This document shows positions 32,178 through 42,811 of a stretch of 64,000 bases of DNA, piece after piece. The DNA is from Rebecca billardiae RCC1528 (taxonomy: Eukaryota > Haptophyta): positions 1,240,001 to 1,304,000 of the forward strand of contig OZ251230.1 in assembly GCA_965240325.2 (NCBI GenBank), in the 5' to 3' direction. The number at the start of each line of letters is the position of its first letter. The stretch's first letter is position 1. The position numbers and the translations under genes are program-made. Below the pieces are notes generated by a model. The model was not told the origin of the DNA, made no database searches, and saw only the letters and a list, made by a program, of their open reading frames with translations.

Positions 32178-32378
32178 GGCGGCGCTACCATCGGCGACGG
32201 CTTCATGGGCGGTGACAGTTGGCCTGGCTGGTACTCTCCGCCATCGCACTCGCTTCAGGGCTGTGCCCGCCGAGTAACGATGGCGGCGCAGTCCGGAGGA
32301 GAGTACCAGACAGACAGTTGGCGGGCGTCAATCTCGCCTGCCTGAGCTGTGTGCGTCTCTTATTCTTAGTAAACTGTA
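32178..32378 (+). repeat. Dispersed ~100-bp repeat, copy interrupted by MITE
   Basis: Same repeat as 3168-3268, split after gacagttgg by a 90-bp insertion and resuming at cgggcgtcaatctcgcctgc. Confidence 0.9.
32223..32312. mobile_element. 90-bp MITE with 9-bp target-site duplication
   Basis: Flanked by the direct repeat GACAGTTGG (32214-32222 and 32313-32321). The repeat copy at 3168 has one uninterrupted GACAGTTGG, which gives the pre-insertion state. The ends carry an imperfect inverted repeat, CTGGTACTCTCC near the left end and GGAGAGTACCAG near the right. A 9-bp TSD is typical of Mutator-like (MULE) insertions. Too short to encode anything. Confidence 0.88.
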
Positions 32379-32564
32379 GTGGGAACTCGTTTACTTTTAT
32401 ACGAATCGTCCGCTTAGGACGACCTACGAGAATGTGCGGATGCGAATACTACATCAACTTGAAACTCAGCATCGTCATTAAATATTGATCGACGAAACAG
32501 GCGACCAAGTTTCGCTGATGGTCGCCACTGCGCCACGACTTTGTCGCGGTTTAAGCCGCCCGCC

Positions 32565-35500
32565 ATGGCCATGCCCACCAGCGTGCCGACCGGCGTGCGG
32601 CATGCCACGGGTGTCATGTACGTGATATTTCTGCTGGCGTCGCGCGCGGTCGCCCAACAGTCATTTGAGACCTTCGACAAGTTCACAGAATGCATCGCCA
32701 CTCCGGCGGAATGCGAGACCCTTGAAGTGCGCGCGGCGCGCGCGCGGCGCGCACGTGGCCGCGCGCCCGTCGCGGCGGTGCCATCCTTGGCTCGTGGTGC
32801 GAGCCGGCGAGCGGCGATGCGGCACATGCATGCGACGAGGATGACCACGCGCTGCTCCGACGCACGATGACGCGCTCGCATGGTCGCACCGACCTGCAGT
32901 GGTCGTCTGCTGCTGACGGCAAGCAGCCAGTGTGTCAGCCAGCGACACCCTGGCTGACTCCTGCGTCGTCGCCCCCTTCGTGCGACTCGCGGCGCGCACG
33001 GCGCATGTGCGCAGGCAGACGGAGAGGGGTTGACGGGCACGATCCCAACCTCTATCGGCACGCTGACTGCCATCTTTTCGGAATTGTATGCGCATGGCGC
33101 GGCGTGCGTTCGGCCAGCCAGCGCGCAGTCACCCCATCTTCTATCTAGCTCGAGACGCGCGCCAGAGACGACCGCTCGCTCGTCTCCGGGCACTCTGCGT
33201 TCACCATGCGCGTCCTGCATATCGTGCGCTGCGCGCGCACCTCGAGCAGGCTCTTGGAGAACAACCAACTCAGCGGCACCTTGCCGACGGAAATCGGCCG
33301 GCTGACGATGGTTTCAGAGTGGTATGGGCACCCGCGCCACTGCGCCGGACAGATTGCACGCTCGCGACCACCCACCCACTCGGCGCGCGCGGCCTCCGCA
33401 GATGAGCGCCGAGCAGCTGCCGCTGCGCGGCCCGAGCGGTACAGGCGTGCATTGGCGCAAGTCGTGTGGGCGTCCGGCTGGCGGCTGAGAGGAGCGTGAG
33501 GCGTGTGCTCACGCAGCACGGCCGTCCACGCCTGCGCACCGCGCGATCGCGCAGGTCGATGGAAAACGCTGGTAGTTCCTTCGGCGGACCCTTGCCCACG
33601 GAGGTTGGCTTGATGGCAAAGTTGGAGTTTGCGTATGCGCTGCGCATGCGCATACGCCCGCATGCACCAGCCATCCATCGCCGATCGCGGCTGATGGGCG
33701 GATGCGTGTGTGCACCGAGCAGAGAGATCGTCTGAGCCTCATGCGCTCACGCGACGGCCGCACGCTCACGTGCACTGCGTGCACACTCAACTCGCCGCGC
33801 AGAACGTTTGAGGACCTTCCGCTCCAGGGCACCATCCCAACTGAGATTGGCACGATGACGCTTCTGCTGAATTTGTACGCGCGATCAGGACCGAGGCAGC
33901 ATGGGCGGCAGCGCATGCGCCCCGAGCAGAGGGATCGTTGGAGCCTCGTGCGCTCACGCGACGACCGCCCGATCGCATGCACTGCGTGCGAACGCAACTG
34001 TCCGCACAGGAATCTGCGGGAGACTGCGGTCGGAGGCACCCTTCCCACTGAGATGGGCACGATGTCGAATCTGCGCAATTTGTACGCGCGGCCAGGGCCG
34101 AGGCGGCAGCGCTCACTCGCTGGGCCGCGTGTGCGATGAGGGAGCGTGCGCATCCGCCGGCATGCGCCAGCCATTGCCGATCCCAGCTGATGGGCGGACG
34201 CGCCTGTGCGCCGAGCAGAGGGGTCGTCGGAAGCCTGTGCACTGACGCGACGACCGCCCACTGGCGTGCACTGCGTGCGCGCGCAACTGTCCGCAGTGAA
34301 CTGCGCGAGGCTTCGCTGCTCCAGGGCACCGTCCCAACTGAGATTGGCACGATGCCGCTTCTGGGAGATTTGTACGCGCGACCAGGGCCGAGGCGGCGGC
34401 GCTCGCGCGCTGGGCCGCGCGCGCAATGCGGCCGCGTGCGCATACGCCTGCATGCACCAGCCCTCGCCGAGCGCAGCTGATGGGCGGACGCGCCTGCGCG
34501 CCGAGCAGGGGGTTCGTCGGAGCCTCGTGCACTCACGCGAGGGCCGCCCGCTCGCGTGCACTGCGTGCGCTCGCGACTGTCCGCGCAGCAATCTGCGCGA
34601 GGCTTCGCTGGTCTCGGGCACCGTTCCAACTGAGATTGGCACGATGTCGGCTCTGAGTATTTTGTACGCGCAACCAGGGCCGAGGCGGCGGCGCTCGCAC
34701 GCTGGGCCGCGCGCGCGATGCGGCCGCGCGCGCGAACGCCTGCATGCACCAGCCCTCGCCGATCGCAGCTGATGGGCGGACGCACCTGCGCGCCGAGCAG
34801 AGGGATCGTCGGAGCCTCGCCCTCATGCGCTCACGCGACGACCGCCCGCTCACGTGCACCGCGTGCGCGCGCAACTGTCCGCGCAGGGATATGCGGGAGG
34901 CTTCGCTCATCTCAGGCACCGTTCCAACAGAGATTGGCGCGCTGACGGCTCTGACCTCCATGTACGCGCGGCCACGGCAAAGGCGGCGGCACTCGCGCGC
35001 TGCGCGCGATGCCGCAGCATGCTGAGCACCCTCCCATGCGTGCCTACCCAAGAGGCACTGCTTCCAGAGGGCGCGTTGACTGATGCATGGCGTGCAGCCA
35101 TGCCAGCCAGCACTGCTGACGTGTACACCTCCCCACAGCTTCGCCCACCGCATGCCCCCCGGCTGAGCCGAACCCACGCCGCGCTCTCTTGCGCTCGCGA
35201 CTGACGCCTCCCTGTGCCCTGCCGCTGCCGATCGGCGATCGACCCGCGCAGGCAGGTCGATGGCACGCAGATGTGGCATCCAGGCAGCACGCACGGCTAT
35301 CCTGCCGTGGTGCCTGCGACGCTTCCATTTGCACCGCCGCCACCCGCGCCGCCGCCGTCGCCTCCGCCGACTCCACCGCCGCCGTCGTCGCCGCCGCCGC
35401 CGCCGACGCCGCCGGCGCCGCCGCCGGCGGTGTTCTGCAGGGCCCTGTGCTTCTATACTGTGCGCGCTGCGCTCCAGCGCTTTGCGCGGATGGCGCAAGC

Positions 35501-35919
35501 GCCAAGGCGCGTGCCTCGTGCCGTGCGCGTGCGTTGGCGGCAGTACCGCTGCGCCGCGCGCCGCGGCAGCTCTGCGCTTGCTCATTGGCCCTGATGGTGC
35601 GGGCGCGCGGCCATCCCGCGCTGACGCTCCCATGCGCGCGCGGCCCGCGCAGATCGTCGCATCTACCGCCAGGTCTCTGTTCAAGTCCCGCAAGCACGGC
35701 CGTGCTCTCGCCGCGCAGTGGGATGGCGACCTCCAAGGTGCCGCCGAGCTGTTGGTCGGCATGCCGTCATCGTCAGACGAGCAGTCAATGCCAGAACTCG
35801 CGGCGGCGATGGCCATGGCTGCTGCCGTACTCGCACTCGTGGTGCTGTTGGCGACGGCCGCAGCGTTGGTCGTGACACGCGCCTCTCGCCGTTGGCGCGC
35901 GAGCAGCAGCGAGGCTTAG
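32565..35919 (+). CDS. Leucine-rich-repeat membrane protein, one LRR per exon
   Basis: Predicted exons: 32565-32726, 33015-33085, 33250-33321, 33555-33632, 33803-33874, 34010-34081, 34297-34371, 34589-34663, 34887-34961, about 35018-35120, about 35256-35450 and a last exon ending 35919; the last two junctions are approximate. Exon 1 is a signal peptide and short cap (GVMYVIFLLASRAVAQQ). Exons 2-9 each encode one plant-type LRR: GLTGTIPTSIGTL, NQLSGTLPTEIGRL, GGPLPTEVGLM, QGTIPTEIGTM, GGTLPTEMGTM, QGTVPTEIGTM, SGTVPTEIGTM, SGTVPTEIGAL. Exons are 71-78 nt, and all junctions from exon 2 on are phase 2, with donors GTATG/GTACGCG. Then comes a Pro-rich wall-like spacer (repeated PPP/SPPP), a transmembrane helix (MAMAAAVLALVVLLATAAAL) and a short basic tail with no kinase domain. 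A surface receptor or adhesion protein is likely. Confidence 0.82.
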
Positions 35920-38900
35920 CTACGTCGTCGTCATCAGCATCGTCATACATTTCATCATCGGTCGCGTACATCATCGGTCTCGGGCCTGCGCCGGGCGGCA
36001 GAGCCCGATGCTCGAAGCCCTGCGCTCGCTGACATCAGGTGCAGCTCACAATGGTAACTAACGAATGCAGTGCACGACCACGCGGACTTGGCACGCCAGA
36101 GAGCGCGGTGCTGCGCGGCGCATGGTCAGTACCAGTTATACCCGTATACCGGATCCGCCGACTGCGGCACGACAGCCTACCTAGGGCTAGGCTGAAGTGG
36201 CAGTGGCATCAGCACTCATTGTCCCGGAGCCTCAGCCAGTGCCCCCTCACTCTCCAGGACCAGCTGCTGCCCTGCGAGCTATATCATACGGCTAACTACT
36301 AGGTGGGTCCCTCCCAACTGGGGCGATATTCTGGCGCACTCAGAATGACGTCCTAGATTTTGTCTCTCACCCAGAATCGCGACGCTATAAATGCGTCCCA
36401 TCGGGGCGGAGCAAAAGTTTCGACCTCAAAACCTACTCCGCGTGCCGTCGCGCGGCCGAGCGCGCGCGCGCCGCGCCAGTAGTGTCACATAGAGATTTTG
36501 CGAAGCGTTACTTCATGGTTATGGTGGCTAGATGGCGACATGCGATCGGAATTACTTATTGACAACCGTTGACACCCGACCGAACCATTTTATGAAGCAA
36601 AGAGTGGGGCTCTATGCTGTGCGCTGATACCTCCAACAAACTACAGCAAGATCGAGTATATTACCCACTTCATATATAGCCACTTACCCGTATATATTAT
36701 GAGTGTTACCCACGCTTTATATTGACCGTGGATGCGGTTCACTATATATTCAAATTCGTTCCGATATGTGGGTACGTTTGTTGGGTCATCGAATAGGCGC
36801 CGAGCGACGCGGACACAGGCAACCCGGGCCGCAACCGGACTGCCTGCGAGTGGCAGTGTTTGTGGCGGGCTGCGTGCCGAGGCACACACCATCGCCCGCC
36901 ACCGAGCATGCCACCGTCGTCACACGGGAGCCCTCCGTCGTCGAGGCTGGACTATCAGCCAACGCCACCGCCGGAGCTTGCCGCGTTCGGCGGCTTCCGT
37001 GATCGTACTCCGCGTGTCACCGGTCGTCGTATGCCCACCCGCGTGAGGCCGCCACCAGTCCATGACTACCGCAGCTGCAGCCCATGCCGCCGACGATGCC
37101 TCCTACCATCTTCTCGCCAGGCAGCAATACGATAGGTTCACCGACGCTGCTGCTAGGCTGAGAGCACTCAGCCAGTTGGCCGGCGAGACGTCAGATGGTT
37201 GAGCTGCTGGCCTAGCCATCACGTTGCGGCTTCCGCTCGCTCAAGTACACCCAACGTGACGACGAGAACGTGCCGGGCAATCATCAGACATGCGTCTGAG
37301 GGGTCTACTACGCCTAGCCGTAGAGTTGCTGAGTACGAGTCTTCGCAGACCACAAGCGGAACGAGTGGGACCACCCAATGGCAGGAGCAACAGCGTGGGG
37401 TGGCACCCGCGCATGTCAACGCGACCGCGTTCTGTCAAGAATGGACCCATATCCTGCGACCACCCTCGAGCACCACAGGCTATGCCCACACTCGGCATAG
37501 GAACGGATCGCTGAGCGCCTGCTGCCGCTGTGAAAGGCCCTGCTGATCTTCCTGGCGCTGGATCGTGCACACGGATGGCAAGTCGGCGTGCTCGCCGCAC
37601 ATCGCGGCGGCTTCTCAGCATCCCAAGTCCTCAGTGCACCCATCCTAGGCCTGCTGGTCGATTATTGGTACCAACCCCCACCAAACACGCCCTCTCGGAA
37701 GTCGCCAATCGCTCACATGGCTCCCCGAGAGCCCGCGGCTGGCTGTCATGCGTTCTCACGAGCAGCTTGCGCGCAGCCCAATTGTCACCTTCACGGTGCG
37801 TAGAGCTGCTCAAGATGGCGCGAGCGTCAAGAGCATGCCCATGCCTGATGGTGGCCCATGCCTCCCGTCACCTGACCCGCCTGTAGCGAAAAGTGGCCCT
37901 GCTCGAAGGCACGGCTCGAACACCCGCCGATCGATTCAAGTTGTCTGTACGCGTCTAGCCGGGCGAGAGTCAAACATGCGGGCACGTGCCAGGCGGGGGA
38001 TGTGTGACCACGGATCCCATCCGTGAGCACGCGCAAAGCGCTGGAGCGCGCGATAGGTGTTGGCTGTGGTCTACCCGACACACGGCGGCTCGGTCGCGCT
38101 GGAGAGGCGCTCCGACATCGTCGGGAGCGTTCAGATCGGACCTCGGCCGGCGGCCCGGCGATTTTCCCGAGCCGCGCCCCGCGCGAAAAGAAATCCGGCG
38201 AGAAAACCCGGTAAATGTTTAAAAGACCGCTGGAAAATCGCCAGGGACCCACCTATTAAAGTATAACTACTTCGCGCACAGTTAGCAAGTAAGCAACACG
38301 GACACTACTGTAGCAGTTCTGCCACTACAACTCGGATCGATGTGTCAGTGCAAGGGAGATAGTCGTAGTAACTAACTTGATCGGCTACGCCGATCTTCGG
38401 GTAGTAAACAACGAAGTTGAGGGCGCTGGGCCCTGCTATTGTCGGTTGTCGCGTTCTGTCTGCCGTTCTGACACTGCTCCGGGCTGCTCCGGGCTCACGA
38501 CCCAGTGTCAGAACGCGACAGCTAGGGCCGTGCGCCGGCTGCTCGGCTCACGACGTGACTCGTGGCCTGCGCGATTCGTGAAGACTGAATAAGTACTACT
38601 GGAACCGCCACGCAGTACGGCGTCGCCCGTCGCATATGCCGCCTCGCCGACGCCATCGTCCGCGCGCGGACTCCGAGTCGGAGTGGCCGAGTCAGGCATC
38701 CGTCGTGCCCATCAGCGCCAGAGCTGGCTCTTTCTCGTGTCAGGCAGTCGGGCATCCGTCGTGCCCATCAGCGCCAGAGCTGGCTCTCAGTCACTGACTG
38801 AGTGAGACAGTGAGTGAGAGCCGCCGCTCACGGGACTCGACACTCGTCCCGTCCGAGCTCGCGCGCCAAACGCCTGCCCATGCGCCAGCCAAGCCGTCGA

Positions 38901-39132
38901 GACTCGAGACAGCTCGGATGCGGCGGACGAGAGCAAAATAGATGTGCACGCGGTCCAGCTCGTGCTGCGACTCGGACTCGCCCAGTCTCGTCGCGGCCCG
39001 CAGATCTGCGCGCGCTGCTTGCCGCGCCGCTGCATCATCGGTGCAGCCAGAGGGGCAGAGGCTCCAGTCAGTCAGTCAGCACGCCGCACGCGGAGCCATC
39101 ACAGCTCGGCCATGGACGGCTCGAGCGAGGGC
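35920..39132. other. Intergenic with decayed coding remnants
   Basis: No intact gene. A short frame 37062-37202 (46 aa, helical, ending QLAGETSDG) and a frame around 37530-37800 (KALLIFLALDRAHGWQVGVL, then AAHRGGFSASQVL) look protein-like but are broken by stops, as in a decayed mobile element; no reverse transcriptase or transposase motif was recognised. An imperfect hairpin lies at about 38448-38521, and a direct repeat of about 40 bp (catccgtcgtgcccatcagc then gccagagctggctct) occurs at about 38698 and 38754. Confidence 0.5.
38697..38788. repeat. Two-unit direct repeat
   Basis: Two copies of a 36-bp or longer unit (gcatccgtcgtgcccatcag, followed by cgccagagctggctct), about 56 bp apart, separated by ttctcgtgtcaggcagtcg. 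Confidence 0.8.
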
Positions 39133-39787
39133 TTCGGACCCGTTGCACGCGTGAGCGCCGAAAAAACGACACTTTGGCAGTGATAGTCATCACCGTCGCC
39201 GCATCGTGGGCATGCCGCTGCCGCCGCCGGCGGCGGCAGCGGGAGCGTAGCAGCAGATCTACCACCTTCCGCGTTACGCGCTGCGTCGTGCGCGCCAGGT
39301 GGCAGGTTTCCCAGGTCCGCCGCGCGGAAGGCAGCGTGAGCGGTCGGCGAGCGCACGGAGGTGAGAAGTAAGCGCGCATCGTGAGAGCTTCAGCAGCTTG
39401 CCCACGCGCTTCACGAAGGCGGTGCGGTTGCGTGCGCACGCCTTCTGTACCCGTACACGCGATCAAAGCGTGAGCCACTCCCTAGGTCTTGCCTGCGCAT
39501 CGCGGGCCGCGCCTCGTCTCCTGAATCCTCGTTTACGAGGACAGCACGTGTATCTGTGTACGCGCTCGCGGCCGATGGCGGCTCCCCGCGTCGAGAGCCG
39601 TTTGGCTGGAGCCGCATCCAAGGGCATATATCGTCACGGCCCCACCCGATGCTGACGCTGAGGTGGCGTGCTTGCCGAAGGTAGCCGCATTGGCTGATCT
39701 CTCTGCCTTTGGGCAACCCTTTGCAACCGCGCCGGCTCACGCTGCCAGCGCGCGCGCGGCGTGGCTTCGTGGTGGACACCTGCCCTG

Positions 39788-39928
39788 GGTTTTGTCGTTC
39801 GTTCTCAGCGACGGTTGGGTCGATTGACATGCGGATTGGATTGGTGCATTGCGAATCGGCTTCGCAATGCACCATTGCGCTCGGATCGGCGCGGACGTCA
39901 GCCATGCGGCAGCGCGAGCGACAAAACC
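39788..39928. repeat. 141-bp foldback element, second copy
   Basis: Starts GGTTTTGTCG and ends CGACAAAACC, with an inner stem TGGTGCATTGCGAA/TTCGCAATGCACCA around a 5-nt loop near 39842-39874. Same length and end structure as 14958-15098. Confidence 0.8.
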
Positions 39929-39940
39929 GCGAGATTTCAT

Positions 39941-41330
39941 GGTTGTATAACCGCTCGGTTATGCGGGTATAACTCACCGGTAGCCCTCATGAGGGCGGGC
40001 TGGCAGCCCGGGTCCGGCTGCCCGAAGGTTTTCCGGTCGTCAAGCCGAGCCAGGCCCGGACAGGGGGTGGGCGCGGATCCGCGCAGTAGCTTGGCAAGCG
40101 ATGCGCCTCTCTGCGCGCGCTCGCTGGCTGCATCCGCGGCTCGGCGGCCGGCGTGGCTGCTGGGTCACCGCGGCGCTGGTGGCTGCCCCTCCTCTGGGAG
40201 TTGTTTCTTCCAGGTGCGTGTGCGTCGGCGGTAGGCCGCCCTCACGGCCCTCGCTCTCTCCACTCGTGCACCTGCCCTGCTTGCTGCCAACGCGCGATCG
40301 GGCTGTCTGTCGCTTCTGCTCTCTGCGAGGGCACCTCGGACCCCTCCGGGTGCTCTCTGCTTTCGATGGGGGCGCCTCGGAACCGCTTCGAGGCGTCCCC
40401 GTCTGCAATCGTCCCATGCTCTGCTTTCGATGGGGGCGCCTCGGAACCGCTTCGGGGCGTCCCCGTCTGCAATCTTCTCATGCTCTGCTTTCGATGGGGG
40501 CGCCTCGGAACCGCTTCGGGGCGTCCCCGTCTGCAATCTTCTCATGCTCTGCTTTCGATGGGGGCGCCTCGGAACCGCTTCGAGGCGTCCCCGTCTGCAA
40601 TCTCCGCATGCTCTGCTTTCGATGGGGGCGCCTCGGAACCGCTCCCAGGCGTCCCCGTCTGCAATCTTCTCACGCTTCGCAGTCTCGCTTGCCTTCATCG
40701 CCTGGCGGGTGGGTGCTGCTCTCTCCTTCTCTGCCGCCTCCTCTGCAGTCTGCAGTGCACTGCTGTGTGTGGGGATGCGACCTGCTACCTTATCTGACGC
40801 TACGCGTGCGCGTGCGTGTCTCGCGCCTGCTTCCCGCCTGCGCCGCCGCCGCCGCGCATGTCTTTGTGCCTACTCGTCGCACTTACCGTCGGGTTCGTCC
40901 TCACACAATCCTGCGGGGAGCCCCTCTGGGCCTCGGCCGCCTTCGGTCCTCGCGCTACCCCTTCGGCGGCCTCGGCCTCTTCGGGCCCCCGGCCACCACC
41001 CCTACGGGGTGTGGCATTCCACACCTCCTTCTGGGTGGAGGCCCTCGAGGCCTCTGCCCCCTGCGGCGCCGCGCTCGGCCCAAACTTGCGTTGGGGGAGG
41101 GCGTCGGCTGCCAGCGCCTGCGGTCTATCTACGTGCTCCATCGAGTACTTCCTCTTCGGCGTCTAGGCGGTCGGCTTCTGTCGGCGTAGTTGCTCGAATG
41201 CATCGGCGAGTCCTTTCTGGTCGGCGTCGCATCCTGGACGGCTTCGGGGGTGTGACCTAGTCACCTCACGCGTTTATCAACGCGGCCCCCACCTCAATCT
41301 ACTCTCATGTGGGTCTACCGAGTGAGTTAT
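39941..41330. repeat. Inner repeat unit A, 1390 bp
   Basis: Begins GGTTGTATAACCGCTCGG and ends CTACCGAGTGAGTTAT. Its first ~268 bp recur exactly at 41331 and its last 298 bp recur exactly at 41711-42008. A subterminal ATAACTCACCGGTAG near the left end pairs with ATAACTCACTCGGTAG read inward from the right end, so the unit itself has inverted-repeat ends. Confidence 0.88.
40351..40675. repeat. 64-bp tandem repeat, 5 units
   Basis: The word tttcgatggggg recurs at 40361, 40425, 40489, 40553 and 40617, exactly 64 bp apart. Units differ by a few substitutions. Because 64 is not a multiple of 3, reading frames rotate through the array, which argues against coding. Confidence 0.97.
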
Positions 41331-42008
41331 GGTTGTATAACCGCTCGGTTATGCGGGTATAACTCACCGGTAGCCCTCATGAGGGCGGGCTGGCAGCCCG
41401 GGTCCGGCTGCCCGAAGGTTTTCCGGTCGTCAAGCCGAGCCAGGCCCGGACAGGGGGTGGGCGCGGATCCGCGCAGTAGCTTGGCAAGCGATGCGCCTCT
41501 CTGCGCGCGCTCGCTGGCTGCATCCGCGGCTCGGCGGCCGGCGTGGCTGCTGGGTCACCGCGGCGCTGGTGGCTGCCCCTCCTCTGGGAGTTGTTTCTCC
41601 CTGCCCTCCCACCCGGCTGGTTGCTGGGTGGGCATGGCCTGGGTGCGCGCCGTGTCGGGGGGGGTGGAGGCCCTCGAGGCCTCTGCCCCCTGCGGCGCCG
41701 CGCTCGGCCCGGGTGGAGGCCCTCGAGGCCTCTGCCCCCTGCGGCGCCGCGCTCGGCCCAAACTTGCGTTGGGGGAGGGCGTCGGCTGCCAGCGCCTGCG
41801 GTCTATCTACGTGCTCCATCGAGTACTTCCTCTTCGGCGTCTAGGCGGTCGGCTTCTGTCGGCGTAGTTGCTCGAATGCATCGGCGAGTCCTTTCTGGTC
41901 GGCGTCGCATCCTGGACGGCTTCGGGGGTGTGACCTAGTCACCTCACGCGTTTATCAACGCGGCCCCCACCTCAATCTACTCTCATGTGGGTCTACCGAG
42001 TGAGTTAT
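41331..42008. repeat. Inner repeat unit B, 678-bp deletion derivative of A
   Basis: Directly abuts unit A. Same left end (about 268 bp) and right end (298 bp) as A, with the middle, including the 64-bp array, missing and a short extra copy of the gtggaggccctcgaggcctc segment at the join. Confidence 0.88.
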
Positions 42009-42776
42009 ACGCTTGTCGTTTTTTCATACGCTCACGGTTACTCACCCGTGCAACGGGTCTTCGGCGAGCGAGATGGCCATGGTGGCTGCTCCACATCCTG
42101 ACAGAACGTCCAAGACTACCCGCTCGCACCACGCCAAAGCTGGATCAGGCGAAGGAGCCTCCGCACTGACAGATCAGGCTCGGCGCCGCAGACGGCTGAA
42201 CCGGAACGTCCTCGCGAGGCCCCGCGCTTCAACACGCCGAGAATTCAGCTGCGCGGCGTGCGGCGTGGCGCGCGCGGGCGCGCGCATGGTCAGCTGGAAA
42301 CACAGCGAGAAACTCGCCTCGCCCCCACGCGCCACGCGCATTCGCACCCAGCCAGAATATCACACACGAGGAGCATCGTCCGATGAGTAAGCTACTCGGC
42401 AGCTTCACTAAGTAGTGATCGCGTCGGAGCTCTGACTAGTGGTTGCGCGATCAACCTTTGATCATCAAACGTCGTCGCTCCTTGAATCTCATTTCGACGT
42501 GCCTTCATTCACTACTGGGCGGCTCCAACGCGGCAATTCCTTGCTCGTAATAATCTCAGAATAAAGGATACGGTTGGCACATAGGCGCCCCGCGCGGGAA
42601 CGCCGGTTCGGCCTTCGGGCCTACCCGCGCAATGACATCTCGTCGCTTTTATGAATCTGAGGAGTGAACGACTATCAAGAGAATGTTCGATATCTCAGAC
42701 CTTGTTTGCAATCTGTTCAACAGGCGAATCTTGACTATCAGAAAGGTAGCTAGAAGGGGCTTAACAGGGGGCTTAT

Positions 42777-42811
42777 GCGGATATCATCAGGTTTAACCTG
42801 ATGATATCCGC
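42777..42811. repeat. Perfect 17-bp-arm inverted repeat
   Basis: Arm GCGGATATCATCAGGTT, a 1-nt centre, then its exact complement. It could fold as a hairpin in RNA or extrude as a cruciform; no gene adjoins it. Confidence 0.95.

Larger units (their letters stand above)
30526..32564. other. Intergenic, repeat-bearing
   Basis: Contains (ATT)n/(AGT)n tracts, a dispersed-repeat copy with a MITE insertion, and two short hairpins sharing the word ggcgaccaagttt (near 31416 and 32500). The GC-rich stretch 31350-32110 is open on both strands, but no frame shows a recognisable protein. Confidence 0.55.
39137..42059. mobile_element. Large non-autonomous DNA element, 2923 bp, TIR and 4-bp TSD
   Basis: The left end is GACCCGTTGCACGCGTGAGC, then GCCGAAAAAACGACAC. 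The right end, on the minus strand, is GACCCGTTGCACGGGTGAGT, then diverged sequence and GAAAAAACGACA. The flanks are a perfect TTCG duplication (39133-39136, 42060-42063). Termini match the 855-bp element at 14897. The interior holds the second 141-bp foldback, a 1390-bp repeat unit with its 678-bp deletion derivative in tandem, and a 64-bp x5 array. Open frames inside are repeat-generated, and no transposase is recognised. Confidence 0.88.

Noticed and set aside
32100-32530. Hairpins sharing ggcgaccaagttt as a riboswitch or regulatory RNA
   Set aside because: Short, only two diverged occurrences (31416, 32500), no gene context.
40351-40675. Possible CRISPR array
   Set aside because: Units are contiguous with no unique spacers, and the genome is eukaryotic.
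40153-41260. Several 180-360-codon open frames in the 39-42 kb element
   Set aside because: They run through the 64-bp tandem repeat, which rotates frame, and read repeated GASEPLRGVPVC/RWGRLGTA fragments; no transposase signature.
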